Below are positions 9,416 through 18,043 of a stretch of 64,000 nucleotides of DNA, piece by piece. Each line of letters starts with the position of its first letter. Position 1 is the stretch's first letter. The notes under the pieces were generated by a model. The model worked only from the letters and a program-made list of their open reading frames with translations, ran no database searches and had not been told where the DNA came from. The stretch covers positions 141,178 through 205,177 of the forward strand of contig NZ_JPRM01000024.1 of the NCBI RefSeq assembly GCF_000737695.1, given 5' to 3'. Both the position numbers and the translations under genes were made by a program. This DNA is from Flavobacterium hydatis (GTDB lineage Bacteria > Bacteroidota > Bacteroidia > Flavobacteriales > Flavobacteriaceae).

Positions 9416-10083
9416 AGCCATTTAATTTCTGGAATTTCTTTTGATTTTAAAAATTCATTTGTTTTAGTAAAGTGTTTGTTTCCAAACCATTTTCCTTGAT
9501 TAGCACTCATAGGCGATGGATGTCCCGATTCTAAAACAAAATGTTTTGTACGGTCAATTTTTAGACCTTTCTTTTGAGCAAAAGCTCCCCATAATAAGAA
9601 TACTACATTTTCTTTTTGATCAGATATTATCTTGATTACAGCATCGGTAAATAAATTCCATTTTAGATGTTTGTGACTATTTGGTGTGTCTTTTCGAACA
9701 GTTAATGAAGCGTTTAAAAGTAAAACACCTTGTTTTGCCCAAAATTCTAAATTACCAGAAGTCGGCATAAAAACCGAATCAAAATCTGTATTTAATTCCC
9801 TGAAAATATTACGGAGCGAAGGAGGAATTTTTACATTATCATTTACCGAAAAACTTAAACCATTGGCCTCTCCTACTCCATGATAAGGATCTTGCCCAAT
9901 GATAACTACTTTTGTATCTTGAAATGAACAATGATTGAAAGCAGAAAAAATTAAATCAGTTGGAGGATAGCAAATTTGGTTTTTATACTCATCTTCAAGA
10001 GATAATAGTAAATCATTAAAATAAGGTTTTCCTATTTCATCTGATAATACTGCTTGCCAATCCGGATTGAGGTTAATTTTCAT
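9412..10083 (-). CDS. ung: Uracil-DNA glycosylase, family 1
   Basis: A 223-residue repair enzyme that excises uracil from DNA. The water-activating motif GQDPYHG has its catalytic Asp at 65. The FSV and LLLNASLTV segments are present, and the Leu-intercalation loop HPSPMSANQG (His about 188) is intact. The length is standard for UDG family 1. It is divergent from mutS2 across a 111-base region, which groups two repair genes. Confidence 0.96.
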   Translation of the reverse strand: MKINLNPDWQAVLSDEIGKPYFNDLLLSLEDEYKNQICYPPTDLIFSAFNHCSFQDTKVVIIGQDPYHGVGEANGLSFSVNDNVKIPPSLRNIFRELNTDFDSVFMPTSGNLEFWAKQGVLLLNASLTVRKDTPNSHKHLKWNLFTDAVIKIISDQKENVVFLLWGAFAQKKGLKIDRTKHFVLESGHPSPMSANQGKWFGNKHFTKTNEFLKSKEIPEIKWL

Positions 10084-10162
10084 TTCAATAAATTTTATTA
10101 CAAATTAAGCAAAGTTTTTTGCAAAGTACCAATTAATACTACTATTTAGTTTCAAAACTTTG

Positions 10163-10170
10163 TAACTTTG
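10163..10170 (+). promoter_or_regulatory. Bacteroidetes -7 box upstream of mutS2
   Basis: TAACTTTG matches TAnnTTTG 25 bases before the mutS2 ATG. The -33 element is weak (TTAG-like, near 10146). Confidence 0.5.
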
Positions 10171-10194
10171 AAGCTTTACAACTTACGATATAAT

Positions 10195-12360
10195 ATGATA
10201 TCTATTACTGATAAAACATTACAAGATTTACAATTCCCTACAGTGCTCGAAACTATTTCGGACATTTGTAATACCGATATAGGCAAACAAAAAGCTTTAG
10301 AAATAAGACCTTTCAGAGACAAAGAAACTTTGATGCAAGCATTAATGCAAACATCTGAGTATATTTCCTCTTTTCAAAATAATAATGCAATTCCAAATCA
10401 TGGTTTTGATGCGATTACCTACGAAATAAAATTTCTGGCAATCGAGGATAGTTTTCTTGAAGTTGGAAGTTTTAGGAAAATTGCAACTTTATCATCTACG
10501 GTTAATCTCTTATTGAATTACTTTAAAAAATTCGATGATTATTATCCAAATCTAAATGCGAGAGCATCCCAAGTAGGATTTACAAAAGACATCATTTCGC
10601 AAATAGATGTTGTTGTAGATAAATATGGAGAAATTAAAGATAATGCTTCTCCTGAATTATCTAACATTCGTCGTGAGATGAATTTAGTTCGTGGCAAAGT
10701 AAACCAAAGTTTTGGTGTAGCCTTAACACAATACAATGGTTTAGGATATCTGGATGATATTAAGGAAAGCTTTGTACAAAACCGTAGAGTTCTGGCGGTT
10801 TTGGCAATGTATCGCCGTAAGGTAAAAGGCTCAATTTTAGGTAGTTCTAAAACAGGAAGTATTGCATATATTGAACCTGAAACTACTTTAAAATATTCTA
10901 GAGAATTAAGTAATCTAGAATATGAAGAAAAAGAAGAAATCACTCGTATTTTAAAACAATTATCAAACGCTATACGTCCGTATTTATCTTTGCTTGTTGA
11001 CTATCAAGCATTTTTAAGTGATATAGATGTTGTTGCTGCCAAAGCAAAATATGCAAATAAGATAAATGGTATTTTACCAACAATTACAGAAGAACGTCGT
11101 TTGTTTTTTAGAGATGCTTTTCATCCTATTTTGTATTTAAATAACAAAGAGAAAAATGAAATTACGCATCCGCAAACTATTGAATTAAAACAAGATAACA
11201 GAATTATTGTAATTTCTGGACCTAATGCGGGAGGAAAAACAATCTCGCTAAAAACGGTTGGATTACTACAATTAATGTTGCAATCCGGAATGTTGATTCC
11301 TGTGCATGAGCGTAGTGAAACTTTCTTGTTCGACAGAATCTTAACTGACATTGGTGATAATCAATCTATCGAAAACCATTTGAGTACCTATAGTTATAGA
11401 TTAAAAAACATGAATTATTTCCTTAAGAAATGTAATCGCAAAACAATGTTTTTAATTGATGAATTTGGAACAGGTTCTGATCCTGAATTAGGTGGAGCTT
11501 TGGCTGAAATTTTCTTGGAAGAATTTTACCATCGTGAAGCTTTTGGAATTATAACTACGCATTATTCTAATCTTAAGATTTTAGCAAACGAATTGCCTTT
11601 TGCTACAAATGCTAATATGCTTTTTGATGAAAAATCTTTGGAGCCAATGTATAAGTTGGTTCTTGGACAAGCGGGAAGTTCATTTACATTTGAGGTTGCT
11701 TTGAAAAACGGAATTCCGTTTGGTTTAATAAATCGTGCAAAAAAGAAAATCGAAATAGGAAAAGTTCGTTTTGATAAAACCATTGCAACACTTCAGAAGG
11801 AACGCTCGAAATTAGAAAAAACTTCTTTGAACTTAAAAGAAGAGGAAACTAGAGCACGTGCCGAAAGTAATAAGATGGAAAATATAAATGTTAAGATAAA
11901 ACAGAAACTTGAAAGCTACCAGGAATTATATGATAGCAACCAGAAGACAATTTATATTGGACAAAAAATTGAAGATATTTCTGAGAAGTATTTCAATAAC
12001 AAAAATAAAAAAGAACTGATAGGTGAATTTTTGAAGATTATAGAAATTGAAAATTCTAAACGTAAAAAAGCAACTCCTAAAGAAGCCAAAGCAATTACGG
12101 AAAAGAAAAAAGAAGTTATTGCCGAAGTAACAGTTCAGGTTGAGGAAATTAGAAAAGAGAAAAAAGAAAAGAAATTAAAAGCTGTTGTCGAAAAACCTAA
12201 AGTAACTTTAAAAGTTGGTGATCGCGTACGAATGATTGACGGAAGATCCGTGGGAAGCATTGATTCTATTGAAAAAAATAAAGCTACCGTAAATTATGGC
12301 ATTTTTACTTCGAAAGTGAATTTAGACGAATTAGAATTTGTAGAAGCTGGAAAAAAGTAA
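10195..12360 (+). CDS. MutS2-family ATPase lacking a C-terminal Smr domain
   Basis: A 721-residue MutS-related ATPase; MutS2 proteins act on recombination intermediates or collided ribosomes. After the helical core and clamp (residues 1-310) comes the ABC-type ATPase: Walker A GPNAGGKT at about 342-349 and Walker B LIDEFGTGSDPELGG at about 420-432. A long charged coiled coil follows (about 515-670) and then a KOW-like end (VGDRVRMIDGRSVGSI). The protein stops there, so no Smr nuclease domain is visible, and a nicking role is not supported by the sequence. The start is the ATG at 10195; an upstream in-frame TTG overlaps the -7 box. Confidence 0.88.
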   Translation: MISITDKTLQDLQFPTVLETISDICNTDIGKQKALEIRPFRDKETLMQALMQTSEYISSFQNNNAIPNHGFDAITYEIKFLAIEDSFLEVGSFRKIATLSSTVNLLLNYFKKFDDYYPNLNARASQVGFTKDIISQIDVVVDKYGEIKDNASPELSNIRREMNLVRGKVNQSFGVALTQYNGLGYLDDIKESFVQNRRVLAVLAMYRRKVKGSILGSSKTGSIAYIEPETTLKYSRELSNLEYEEKEEITRILKQLSNAIRPYLSLLVDYQAFLSDIDVVAAKAKYANKINGILPTITEERRLFFRDAFHPILYLNNKEKNEITHPQTIELKQDNRIIVISGPNAGGKTISLKTVGLLQLMLQSGMLIPVHERSETFLFDRILTDIGDNQSIENHLSTYSYRLKNMNYFLKKCNRKTMFLIDEFGTGSDPELGGALAEIFLEEFYHREAFGIITTHYSNLKILANELPFATNANMLFDEKSLEPMYKLVLGQAGSSFTFEVALKNGIPFGLINRAKKKIEIGKVRFDKTIATLQKERSKLEKTSLNLKEEETRARAESNKMENINVKIKQKLESYQELYDSNQKTIYIGQKIEDISEKYFNNKNKKELIGEFLKIIEIENSKRKKATPKEAKAITEKKKEVIAEVTVQVEEIRKEKKEKKLKAVVEKPKVTLKVGDRVRMIDGRSVGSIDSIEKNKATVNYGIFTSKVNLDELEFVEAGKK

Positions 12361-12664
12361 ATTTATAGTTTTTGATTGCGATTTTCAGCCTTTAAAAACA
12401 TGAAATTTAGGCTAAAAATCAAATAAAGCGATTTAAACAAATATCTATAAAAAGATGATTAATGAGATAGTTGATTTTTAAAAATCACTTAAAAGCTTTT
12501 TATGAAAGCTGTTTTTGATTTATGAAATTTATACAATTATTGATTTTGATAGAATAAATTAATAGTTTCATGAGGAGATATTTTTAACGAAATTATCTAT
12601 ACAAAGTAGCTTTGTCAAAGTTTTAAACTTTGACAAAGCTTTTTAAATTTTAACCAAAATAAAA
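12361..12664. other. Intergenic region with two inverted repeats
   Basis: This region is AT-rich. Right after the mutS2 stop, an imperfect stem (GATTTTCAGCCTTTA with TTTAGGCTAAAAATC) may end transcription. A second, perfect palindrome lies at 12608-12640 just before the DCC gene. No ORF or RNA gene is evident. Confidence 0.6.
12608..12640. repeat. Perfect 15-bp-arm palindrome
   Basis: AGCTTTGTCAAAGTT, a TTA loop, and AACTTTGACAAAGCT are exact reverse complements, followed by TTTT. It could be an intrinsic terminator or a dispersed repeat. It lies 24 bases upstream of the next ATG, so it could also affect that gene's leader. Confidence 0.8.
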
Positions 12665-13108
12665 ATGAATACACAAAATGAGATTGCTTCGTTCCTCGCA
12701 AATAATGCTGAGAACAAAAAAATAATTCTTTTTGATGGAGTTTGCAATTTATGTGATTCGGCAGTGCAGTTTATTATTAAGCATGACAAAAAAGATATTT
12801 TTCGTTTTGCAGCTTTGCAATCGGAAATCGGAAAAGAAATTTGTAAACATATAGGCGTTGATACTACCAAAATAGATAGTATTATTTTTTACGAACCTGG
12901 TGTTGTTTATTATTACAAATCGGGAGCTGCAATTGCAATAGCCGAAAATCTTGGGGTTTTATGGAGTTGGTTTTCTGTTTTTAAAATAATTCCAGTTTTC
13001 TTAAGAGATCCGTTATATAATTATATTGCAAAGAACAGATATAAATGGTATGGCAAAAAAGAAAGCTGCATGATTCCTACTCCAGAATTAAAAACTAAGT
13101 TTTTGTAA
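12665..13108 (+). CDS. Thiol-disulfide oxidoreductase-like protein, DCC family (DUF393)
   Basis: A 147-residue protein with the DCC signature: ILFDGVCNLCDSAVQF places the DxxCxxC-type motif at Asp24, Cys27 and Cys30. RFAALQSEIGKEI and a C-terminal RYKWYGKKESC are usual family segments. A redox role is inferred for the family from the CxxC motif and is not well established. It is a single gene between repeat-bearing spacers, preceded by the 12608 palindrome. Confidence 0.88.
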   Translation: MNTQNEIASFLANNAENKKIILFDGVCNLCDSAVQFIIKHDKKDIFRFAALQSEIGKEICKHIGVDTTKIDSIIFYEPGVVYYYKSGAAIAIAENLGVLWSWFSVFKIIPVFLRDPLYNYIAKNRYKWYGKKESCMIPTPELKTKFL

Positions 13109-13130
13109 ATTCCAATTTTCACACGATATT

Positions 13131-13256
13131 GTCATCCCGAGGAACGAGGGATCTCCGTTAGTGGCTCGACAAAGATTGGCAATTTACTTTACAGAGTTTC
13201 TTGCGGAGATTGCTTCGCCAGTTCGCTATCGCTCGTGTCCTCGTTACTCGGGATGA
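13131..13256. repeat. Dispersed palindromic element, copy A (GTCATCCCGA type)
   Basis: The ends are complementary (GTCATCCCGAGGAACGAGG against CCTCGTTACTCGGGATGAT). The interior (CTCCGTTAGTGGCTCGACAA ... AGAGTTTCTTGCGGAG) closely resembles the inner element at 61437-61538 and is related to arms at 35294-35655 and 43760-44100. It lies in a 345-base gap with no supported gene. Confidence 0.75.
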
Positions 13257-13400
13257 TAAAATTGAGAACAAAGCCTCTTTTGAAAACTTAGTCTCTAGCC
13301 CTGATAAAAACGGAAATCCTTTTTGGTTTTTCTTTAAAACCAAAAAGATTGTAGTGAATAGCAGGAATTAGCTCCTAAAAAAACATCAAATTTTCTAAAT

Positions 13401-13437
13401 AAAAAAAGCCTCAAATAATTATATTTGAGGCTTTTTT
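13401..13437. terminator. Bidirectional terminator downstream of ettA
   Basis: AAAAAGCCTCAAAT and ATTTGAGGCTTTTT arms with T-runs on both sides. It sits 16 bases beyond the minus-strand ettA stop. Confidence 0.85.
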
Positions 13438-13453
13438 GTACTTGATAAGAATA

Positions 13454-15148
13454 TTAGTTTCTTATTAATTTTCTGTATTTCAGACGTTTTGGAGTTAAAT
13501 CCCCACCTAAACGTTTCTTTTTGTTTTCTTCGTATTCTGAGAATCCTCCCTCGAAATAGTATACTTCTGAGTTTCCTTCGAAAGCTAAGATGTGCGTACA
13601 AATTCTATCTAAGAACCATCTGTCGTGAGAGATAACTACGGCACAACCAGCAAAATTCTCTAAACCTTCCTCTAATGCACGAAGTGTATTTACATCTAAA
13701 TCATTGGTAGGCTCATCTAGCAAAAGTACGTTTCCTTCTTCTTTTAAAGTCATTGCAAGGTGCAAACGGTTACGCTCACCTCCTGATAATGTTGAAACTT
13801 TTTTGTTTTGATCACTTCCACCAAAATTGAAACGGCTTAAGTAAGCACGAGAGTTTACTTGGCGTCCGCCCATCATGATTAATTCCTGACCATCGCAGAA
13901 ATTTTCCCAAATAGATTTATTAGGATCAATGTTTGAGTGCGCTTGATCTACATAAGCAATTTTTACAGTTTCACCTATAGCAAATTCGCCGCTATCTGGC
14001 TCTTGCTCACCCATAATCATTCTGAAAATAGTCGATTTACCAGCACCGTTTGGCCCAATAACTCCAACAATTCCGGCTTGTGGCAAAGTGAAGTTTAAAT
14101 TATCATACAATAATTTATCTCCGAATGCTTTAGCTACATTTTTAGCTTCGATAACATTTGTTCCTAAACGTGGACCGTTCGGGATATAGATTTCTAGATT
14201 TTCATCTAGTTGTTTTTGATCTTCGTTTAATAATTTGTCGTAATTCTGTAAACGTGCTTTTTGTTTTGTCTGACGTCCTTTTGCTCCTTGACGAACCCAG
14301 TCAAGCTCACGCTCTAAGTTTTTACGACGTTTTGAAGCCACTTTTTCCTCAAGTGCCATTCTGCTAGATTTTTGATCTAACCAAGAAGAATAATTTCCTT
14401 TCCAAGGAATACCTTCTCCTCTATCTAACTCTAAAATCCAACCTGCAACGTTATCAAGGAAATATCTATCGTGCGTTACAGCAATTACAGTTCCTGCATA
14501 TTGTGCTAAGTGTTGCTCTAACCAAAGTACCGACTCAGCATCTAAGTGGTTGGTAGGCTCATCAAGTAACAATACATCAGGTTGTTGTAATAACAAACGA
14601 CATAATGCAACACGACGACGCTCTCCTCCTGAAAGGTTTTTGATTGGCGTATCTCCGTCTGGAGTACGTAACGCATCCATTGCAATTTCTAGTTTTGTAT
14701 CGATTTCCCAAGCTCCTAATGCATCAATTTTATCTTGCAAAGCTGCCTGACGATCCATTAATTTATCCATTTTTTCAGGATCTTCGTAGTTTTCTGGAAG
14801 ACCAAATAAGTCATTGATTTTATTGTACTCTTCTAGAACTGCCATAGTTTCGGCAACTCCTTCACGTACAATTTCGATAACTGTTTTTTCATCATCTAAT
14901 TGTGGCTCTTGCTCTAAATACCCAACTGTATACCCTGGAGCAAAAACTACATCTCCTTGATAATTTTTGTCGACACCAGCAATAATCTTCAAAAGTGAAG
15001 ATTTTCCTGATCCATTTAAACCTAGAATACCAATTTTAGCTCCGTAAAAAAAGCTCAAATAAATATTTTTTAATACTTGTTTGTCGCTGCTTGAGTAAGT
15101 TTTACTCAATTTTGACATCGAGAAAATTACTTTCTTATCGTCTGACAT
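13454..15148 (-). CDS. ettA: Energy-dependent translational throttle protein EttA (ABC-F)
   Basis: A 564-residue soluble protein with two ATP-binding cassettes that binds the ribosomal E site and gates the first elongation steps according to energy state. Cassette 1 has Walker A LGLNGSGKSS (about 42-51), LSGGERRRVALCRLL and LLLDEPTNHLDAESV. A P-site tRNA-interaction linker rich in Arg and Lys follows. Cassette 2 has GPNGAGKST, LSGGERNRLHLAM and LLLDEPTNDLD. There is no membrane domain. The length and the opening KVIFSMSKLSKTY match EttA rather than Uup or ARE proteins. The bidirectional terminator lies immediately downstream. Confidence 0.95.
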   Translation of the reverse strand: MSDDKKVIFSMSKLSKTYSSSDKQVLKNIYLSFFYGAKIGILGLNGSGKSSLLKIIAGVDKNYQGDVVFAPGYTVGYLEQEPQLDDEKTVIEIVREGVAETMAVLEEYNKINDLFGLPENYEDPEKMDKLMDRQAALQDKIDALGAWEIDTKLEIAMDALRTPDGDTPIKNLSGGERRRVALCRLLLQQPDVLLLDEPTNHLDAESVLWLEQHLAQYAGTVIAVTHDRYFLDNVAGWILELDRGEGIPWKGNYSSWLDQKSSRMALEEKVASKRRKNLERELDWVRQGAKGRQTKQKARLQNYDKLLNEDQKQLDENLEIYIPNGPRLGTNVIEAKNVAKAFGDKLLYDNLNFTLPQAGIVGVIGPNGAGKSTIFRMIMGEQEPDSGEFAIGETVKIAYVDQAHSNIDPNKSIWENFCDGQELIMMGGRQVNSRAYLSRFNFGGSDQNKKVSTLSGGERNRLHLAMTLKEEGNVLLLDEPTNDLDVNTLRALEEGLENFAGCAVVISHDRWFLDRICTHILAFEGNSEVYYFEGGFSEYEENKKKRLGGDLTPKRLKYRKLIRN

Positions 15149-15183
15149 GCCTATTTATTTTAAATTTTATTATTTATCTTGTT

Positions 15184-15366
15184 TTAAACTCTTCCTTTTA
15201 AGGCATTAAAAACCCATGCATTGGCTAGAAAACCTACTCCAGTTGCTGCAAATCCCCAACCTGAAACATCTCTATATCTAAAAATGCCAAGTCCTATTAG
15301 GAGAAATCCCATTATTACCATTATAAAAGTTGCCCATCCTAAGATTGTGTTTTTATTCATCCCCAT
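15184..15366 (-). CDS. Small flavobacterial membrane protein (CAL67264-like)
   Basis: A 60-residue protein with two predicted transmembrane helices (about 8-28 and 36-54) joined by a short RYRDVSGWG loop, ending in NALKGRV. The pattern matches a small membrane-protein family common in Flavobacteriia that I recall as CAL67264; the role is unknown. It may start two residues later at MNKN. It lies 35 bases upstream of ettA on the same strand. Confidence 0.7.
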   Translation of the reverse strand: MGMNKNTILGWATFIMVIMGFLLIGLGIFRYRDVSGWGFAATGVGFLANAWVFNALKGRV

Positions 15367-15420
15367 AATTACGGTATTTTTTAATTATATCAGCTTACAA
15401 ATATCGGTATTTTTAGTGGC

Positions 15421-16425
15421 TTAATTAAATATTTTATATAGCATTTCTTTTAATAAATCAGATTGTGGTAATGCGTTGGCTCCCACTCCTTTACTTTTTA
15501 AATCAATATCTCGTAATGCCGAAACTACCTGACTTACTTTTTTCATCGGGTAATTTTTTATTGCCAAATCATATTCTTTTAAAAAATAAGGATTTACACC
15601 AATTGCAGCCGCTACATTTTTCGGGTTTTTATCCTTTAATCCGTGGTATTTTAATAACTGAATAAAGAAACCAAAAATTAATCCTGTGGTCATAACTAGC
15701 GGATAATCTTTGGGGTTATGAGCAAAATTCTCTGCAATTTTATATGCTTTAACCTGATTGCGTTCTCCGATTGCTTTACGCAACTCAAAAACATTATAAT
15801 CTTTACTAAAACCTATATTTTCCTCTATATGTGTAGGCGTAATAGTGGTTCCTTTTGGTAAAATTATCTGTAATTTCTCTAATTCGTTATTAATTTTACT
15901 CAAATCGGTTCCAAGAAACTCCACTAGCATGGCATTGGCTTTTGGCTCTATCGTATAATTTTTGCCCGATAACACTCTTTTAATCCAATCGCCTACCTGA
16001 TTTTCATATAATTTTTTGCTTTCGTAAACAAGTCCTTTTTGACCTAATAATTTGGTTACTTTTTTACGTTTATCAAGCGTTTTATATTTGTAGCAAAAAA
16101 CTAAAACTGTTGTAGTCATTGGGTTTCCTGCATAAGCCTCGAGTTTATCTATTGTACGGGATAAATCCTGAGCTTCTTTTACAATAATAACTTGGCGATC
16201 AGCCATCATGGGGTAACGTTTGGCAGCCGAAACAACATCATCTACAGTTACATCGCGACCATATAAAACAGTTTGATTAAAGCCTTTTTCTTCTTCAGAT
16301 AAAACGTTTTTCTCTATATATTCGGCTAATTTGTCAATGTAATAAGGCTCTTCTCCCATAAGGAAGTAGATGGGCATGATGTTCCCAGCTTTTATATCAT
16401 TAACAATTTTTACAACTTCATCCAT
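15421..16425 (-). CDS. holA: DNA polymerase III, delta subunit
   Basis: A 334-residue clamp-loader subunit that opens the beta sliding clamp. The N-terminal AAA+-like fold shows PIYFLMGEEPYYIDKLAEYIE. An acidic motif-like YGRDVTVDDVVSAAKRYPMMADRQVIIVKEA follows, and the C-terminal helical collar contains NVFELRKAIGERN and LLKEMLYKIF. The length is typical. It is divergent from the HsdR-N-like gene. Confidence 0.92.
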   Translation of the reverse strand: MDEVVKIVNDIKAGNIMPIYFLMGEEPYYIDKLAEYIEKNVLSEEEKGFNQTVLYGRDVTVDDVVSAAKRYPMMADRQVIIVKEAQDLSRTIDKLEAYAGNPMTTTVLVFCYKYKTLDKRKKVTKLLGQKGLVYESKKLYENQVGDWIKRVLSGKNYTIEPKANAMLVEFLGTDLSKINNELEKLQIILPKGTTITPTHIEENIGFSKDYNVFELRKAIGERNQVKAYKIAENFAHNPKDYPLVMTTGLIFGFFIQLLKYHGLKDKNPKNVAAAIGVNPYFLKEYDLAIKNYPMKKVSQVVSALRDIDLKSKGVGANALPQSDLLKEMLYKIFN

Positions 16426-16507
16426 TTCTTTATTGTTTCAAGTTAAATGTTTAAGGTTGTTGTTTCAATATCTTGAAAGTTTAAACCGTAAACCTAAAAC
16501 TATTTTA

Positions 16508-16515
16508 TATTTTTG
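16508..16515 (+). promoter_or_regulatory. -7 box directly before the HsdR-N-like start
   Basis: TATTTTTG fits TAnnTTTG and ends 4 bases before the chosen ATG at 16520. If used, the mRNA would be nearly leaderless. No good -33 was found. Confidence 0.35.
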
Positions 16516-16519
16516 CTTC

Positions 16520-16972
16520 ATGCAAAAACTAAATTTTCCCTCTTATATATTTCGGTTCAAAAATAGCGAAAATAAAGTGTCTATTTTTGATGAAATCAGG
16601 AAAAAATTTATCATTCTCACTCCAGAGGAATGGGTTCGCCAACATGTTGTTCTGTTCTTGATGACGGAGAAGAAATACCCGAAATCATTGATAAATGTAG
16701 AGAAGGTTTTAAAAGTCAATGGATTGAGGAAGCGTTACGACATTGTAGTTTATAATCCTGATGGTACTATATATATATTGGTAGAATGTAAAGCACCCGA
16801 AGTAAAGATTTCGCAAGCTACTTTTGATCAGATTGCCCGATATAATATGACCATGAATGCACAATATTTAATGGTTACTAACGGACTGAGCCATTATTTC
16901 TGTCAAATGGATTTTGAAAATGAAAAATATGAATTTTTAAGGGAGTTACCCAATTATAACTCTCTAACATAA
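16520..16972 (+). CDS. Type I restriction enzyme R N-terminal-like (HsdR_N) PD-(D/E)xK protein
   Basis: A 150-residue stand-alone domain with the nuclease fold found at the N-terminus of HsdR. A plausible active site is D74 (RYDIVVYNPDG) with E89-x-K91 (ILVECKAP), followed by the QARYNM-like segment DQIARYNMTMNAQYLMVTNG. There are no helicase, HsdM or HsdS genes nearby, so it is not a restriction system. Such orphans are widespread and conserved beside holA in flavobacteria, which suggests housekeeping. ATG at 16520 is chosen; upstream in-frame codons overlap the holA start region. Confidence 0.82.
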   Translation: MQKLNFPSYIFRFKNSENKVSIFDEIRKKFIILTPEEWVRQHVVLFLMTEKKYPKSLINVEKVLKVNGLRKRYDIVVYNPDGTIYILVECKAPEVKISQATFDQIARYNMTMNAQYLMVTNGLSHYFCQMDFENEKYEFLRELPNYNSLT

Positions 16973-16987
16973 ATAAAAATAATACAC

Positions 16988-18007
16988 TTGGATAAAATAG
17001 CAGTTGTCATTTTAAATTGGAATGGCGTAAAATTATTAGAACAGTTTTTGCCATCGGTAATACAATTCTCGCCTGAAGCTACTATATATGTAGCCGATAA
17101 TGCATCGACAGATAGTTCTATTACTTACGTAAAAGAGCATTTTCCTACCGTAAAAATTGTCGTAAATACAGGAAATCACGGTTTTGCTCAAGGATATAAT
17201 GAAGCTTTACAACATATAGATGCCGAAATTTATGCCTTGATTAATTCGGATATTGAAGTAACTAAAAATTGGTTACAACCAATTCTGGACACTTTTACAA
17301 AAGAACCTAAAACAGCAATTATCCAGCCTAAGATATTAGATTTTAAGAATAAAGCATACTTTGAATATGCTGGAGCAGCTGGTGGTTTTATTGATAAATA
17401 CGGCTATCCGTTTTGTCGCGGACGTATTTTTGATACTATCGAGAAAGATAATAATCAGTATGATGATACTTGCGAATTATTTTGGGCTTCGGGTGCTTGT
17501 TTCTTTATCAGAAGCTCCGTTTACAAAGAATTAAAAGGTTTTGACGAAGGTTTTTTTGCCCATCAGGAAGAAATAGATTTGTGCTGGCGTGCAATTAATC
17601 TAGGTCATACGATTAAATACAATTCGCAATCAGTTGTTTATCATGTTGGTGGAGCAACTTTACAACAAGGCAACCCTAAAAAGACCTTTCTTAATTTTAG
17701 AAACTCCTTACTTATGCTTACGAAAAACTTACCTAAGCAAGGGTTTTATGGCATTCTTTTTGCTAGATTGGTACTCGATGGTATTGCGGGAGTACAGTTT
17801 TTTACAAAAGGAAAGTTCAAACACACCTGGGCAATTATACAAGCCCATTTTTCATTTTATAGTCTTTTTTCGGAATATTATAAAAAAAGAAGTAATTTTC
17901 AAACACGAAAATACTATATGATTAAAAGTGTCGTTTTCTTGTACTATGTAAAGAAAAACCGTGTTTTTAAAGATATCTTTAACAGTAATCAAATTAATAA
18001 CCCTTAA
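16988..18007 (+). CDS. Glycosyltransferase family 2
   Basis: A 339-residue GT-A-fold transferase. The nucleotide-sugar site is visible as AVVILNWNG (residues 5-13), YVADNASTDSS and the metal-site-like LINSDIEV. The acceptor-side ED-like segment HQEEIDLCWRAINLGHTIKY, followed by HVGGATL, is typical of rhamnosyl-transferase-like WcaE/RfbF members. A C-terminal region with hydrophobic helices may touch the membrane. The start is TTG at 16988, because NWNG lies only ten residues in and there is no upstream ATG. It lies 15 bases after the HsdR-N-like gene. Sugar and acceptor are unknown. Confidence 0.88.
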   Translation: MDKIAVVILNWNGVKLLEQFLPSVIQFSPEATIYVADNASTDSSITYVKEHFPTVKIVVNTGNHGFAQGYNEALQHIDAEIYALINSDIEVTKNWLQPILDTFTKEPKTAIIQPKILDFKNKAYFEYAGAAGGFIDKYGYPFCRGRIFDTIEKDNNQYDDTCELFWASGACFFIRSSVYKELKGFDEGFFAHQEEIDLCWRAINLGHTIKYNSQSVVYHVGGATLQQGNPKKTFLNFRNSLLMLTKNLPKQGFYGILFARLVLDGIAGVQFFTKGKFKHTWAIIQAHFSFYSLFSEYYKKRSNFQTRKYYMIKSVVFLYYVKKNRVFKDIFNSNQINNP

Positions 18008-18012
18008 CTTTG
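18005..18012 (+). promoter_or_regulatory. -7 box of the OmpA lipoprotein gene
   Basis: TAACTTTG overlaps the stop codon of the glycosyltransferase gene and lies 31 bases before the next ATG. It matches TAnnTTTG; the -33 is weak. Confidence 0.5.
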
Positions 18013-18043
18013 TAATTAAAAGTCTAATTAAATTTTATTTTTT

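Noticed and set aside
10168..10194. Upstream TTG start for mutS2
   Set aside because: It overlaps the -7 promoter box and would require transcription to begin before the promoter; ATG at 10195 fits.
13158..13343. 61-codon minus-strand ORF
   Set aside because: It is a by-product of the palindromic element at 13131-13256; Arg/Ser-rich with no family pattern.
16520..16972. Type I restriction system
   Set aside because: Only the small N-terminal R-like domain is present; no helicase, methylase or specificity gene nearby.
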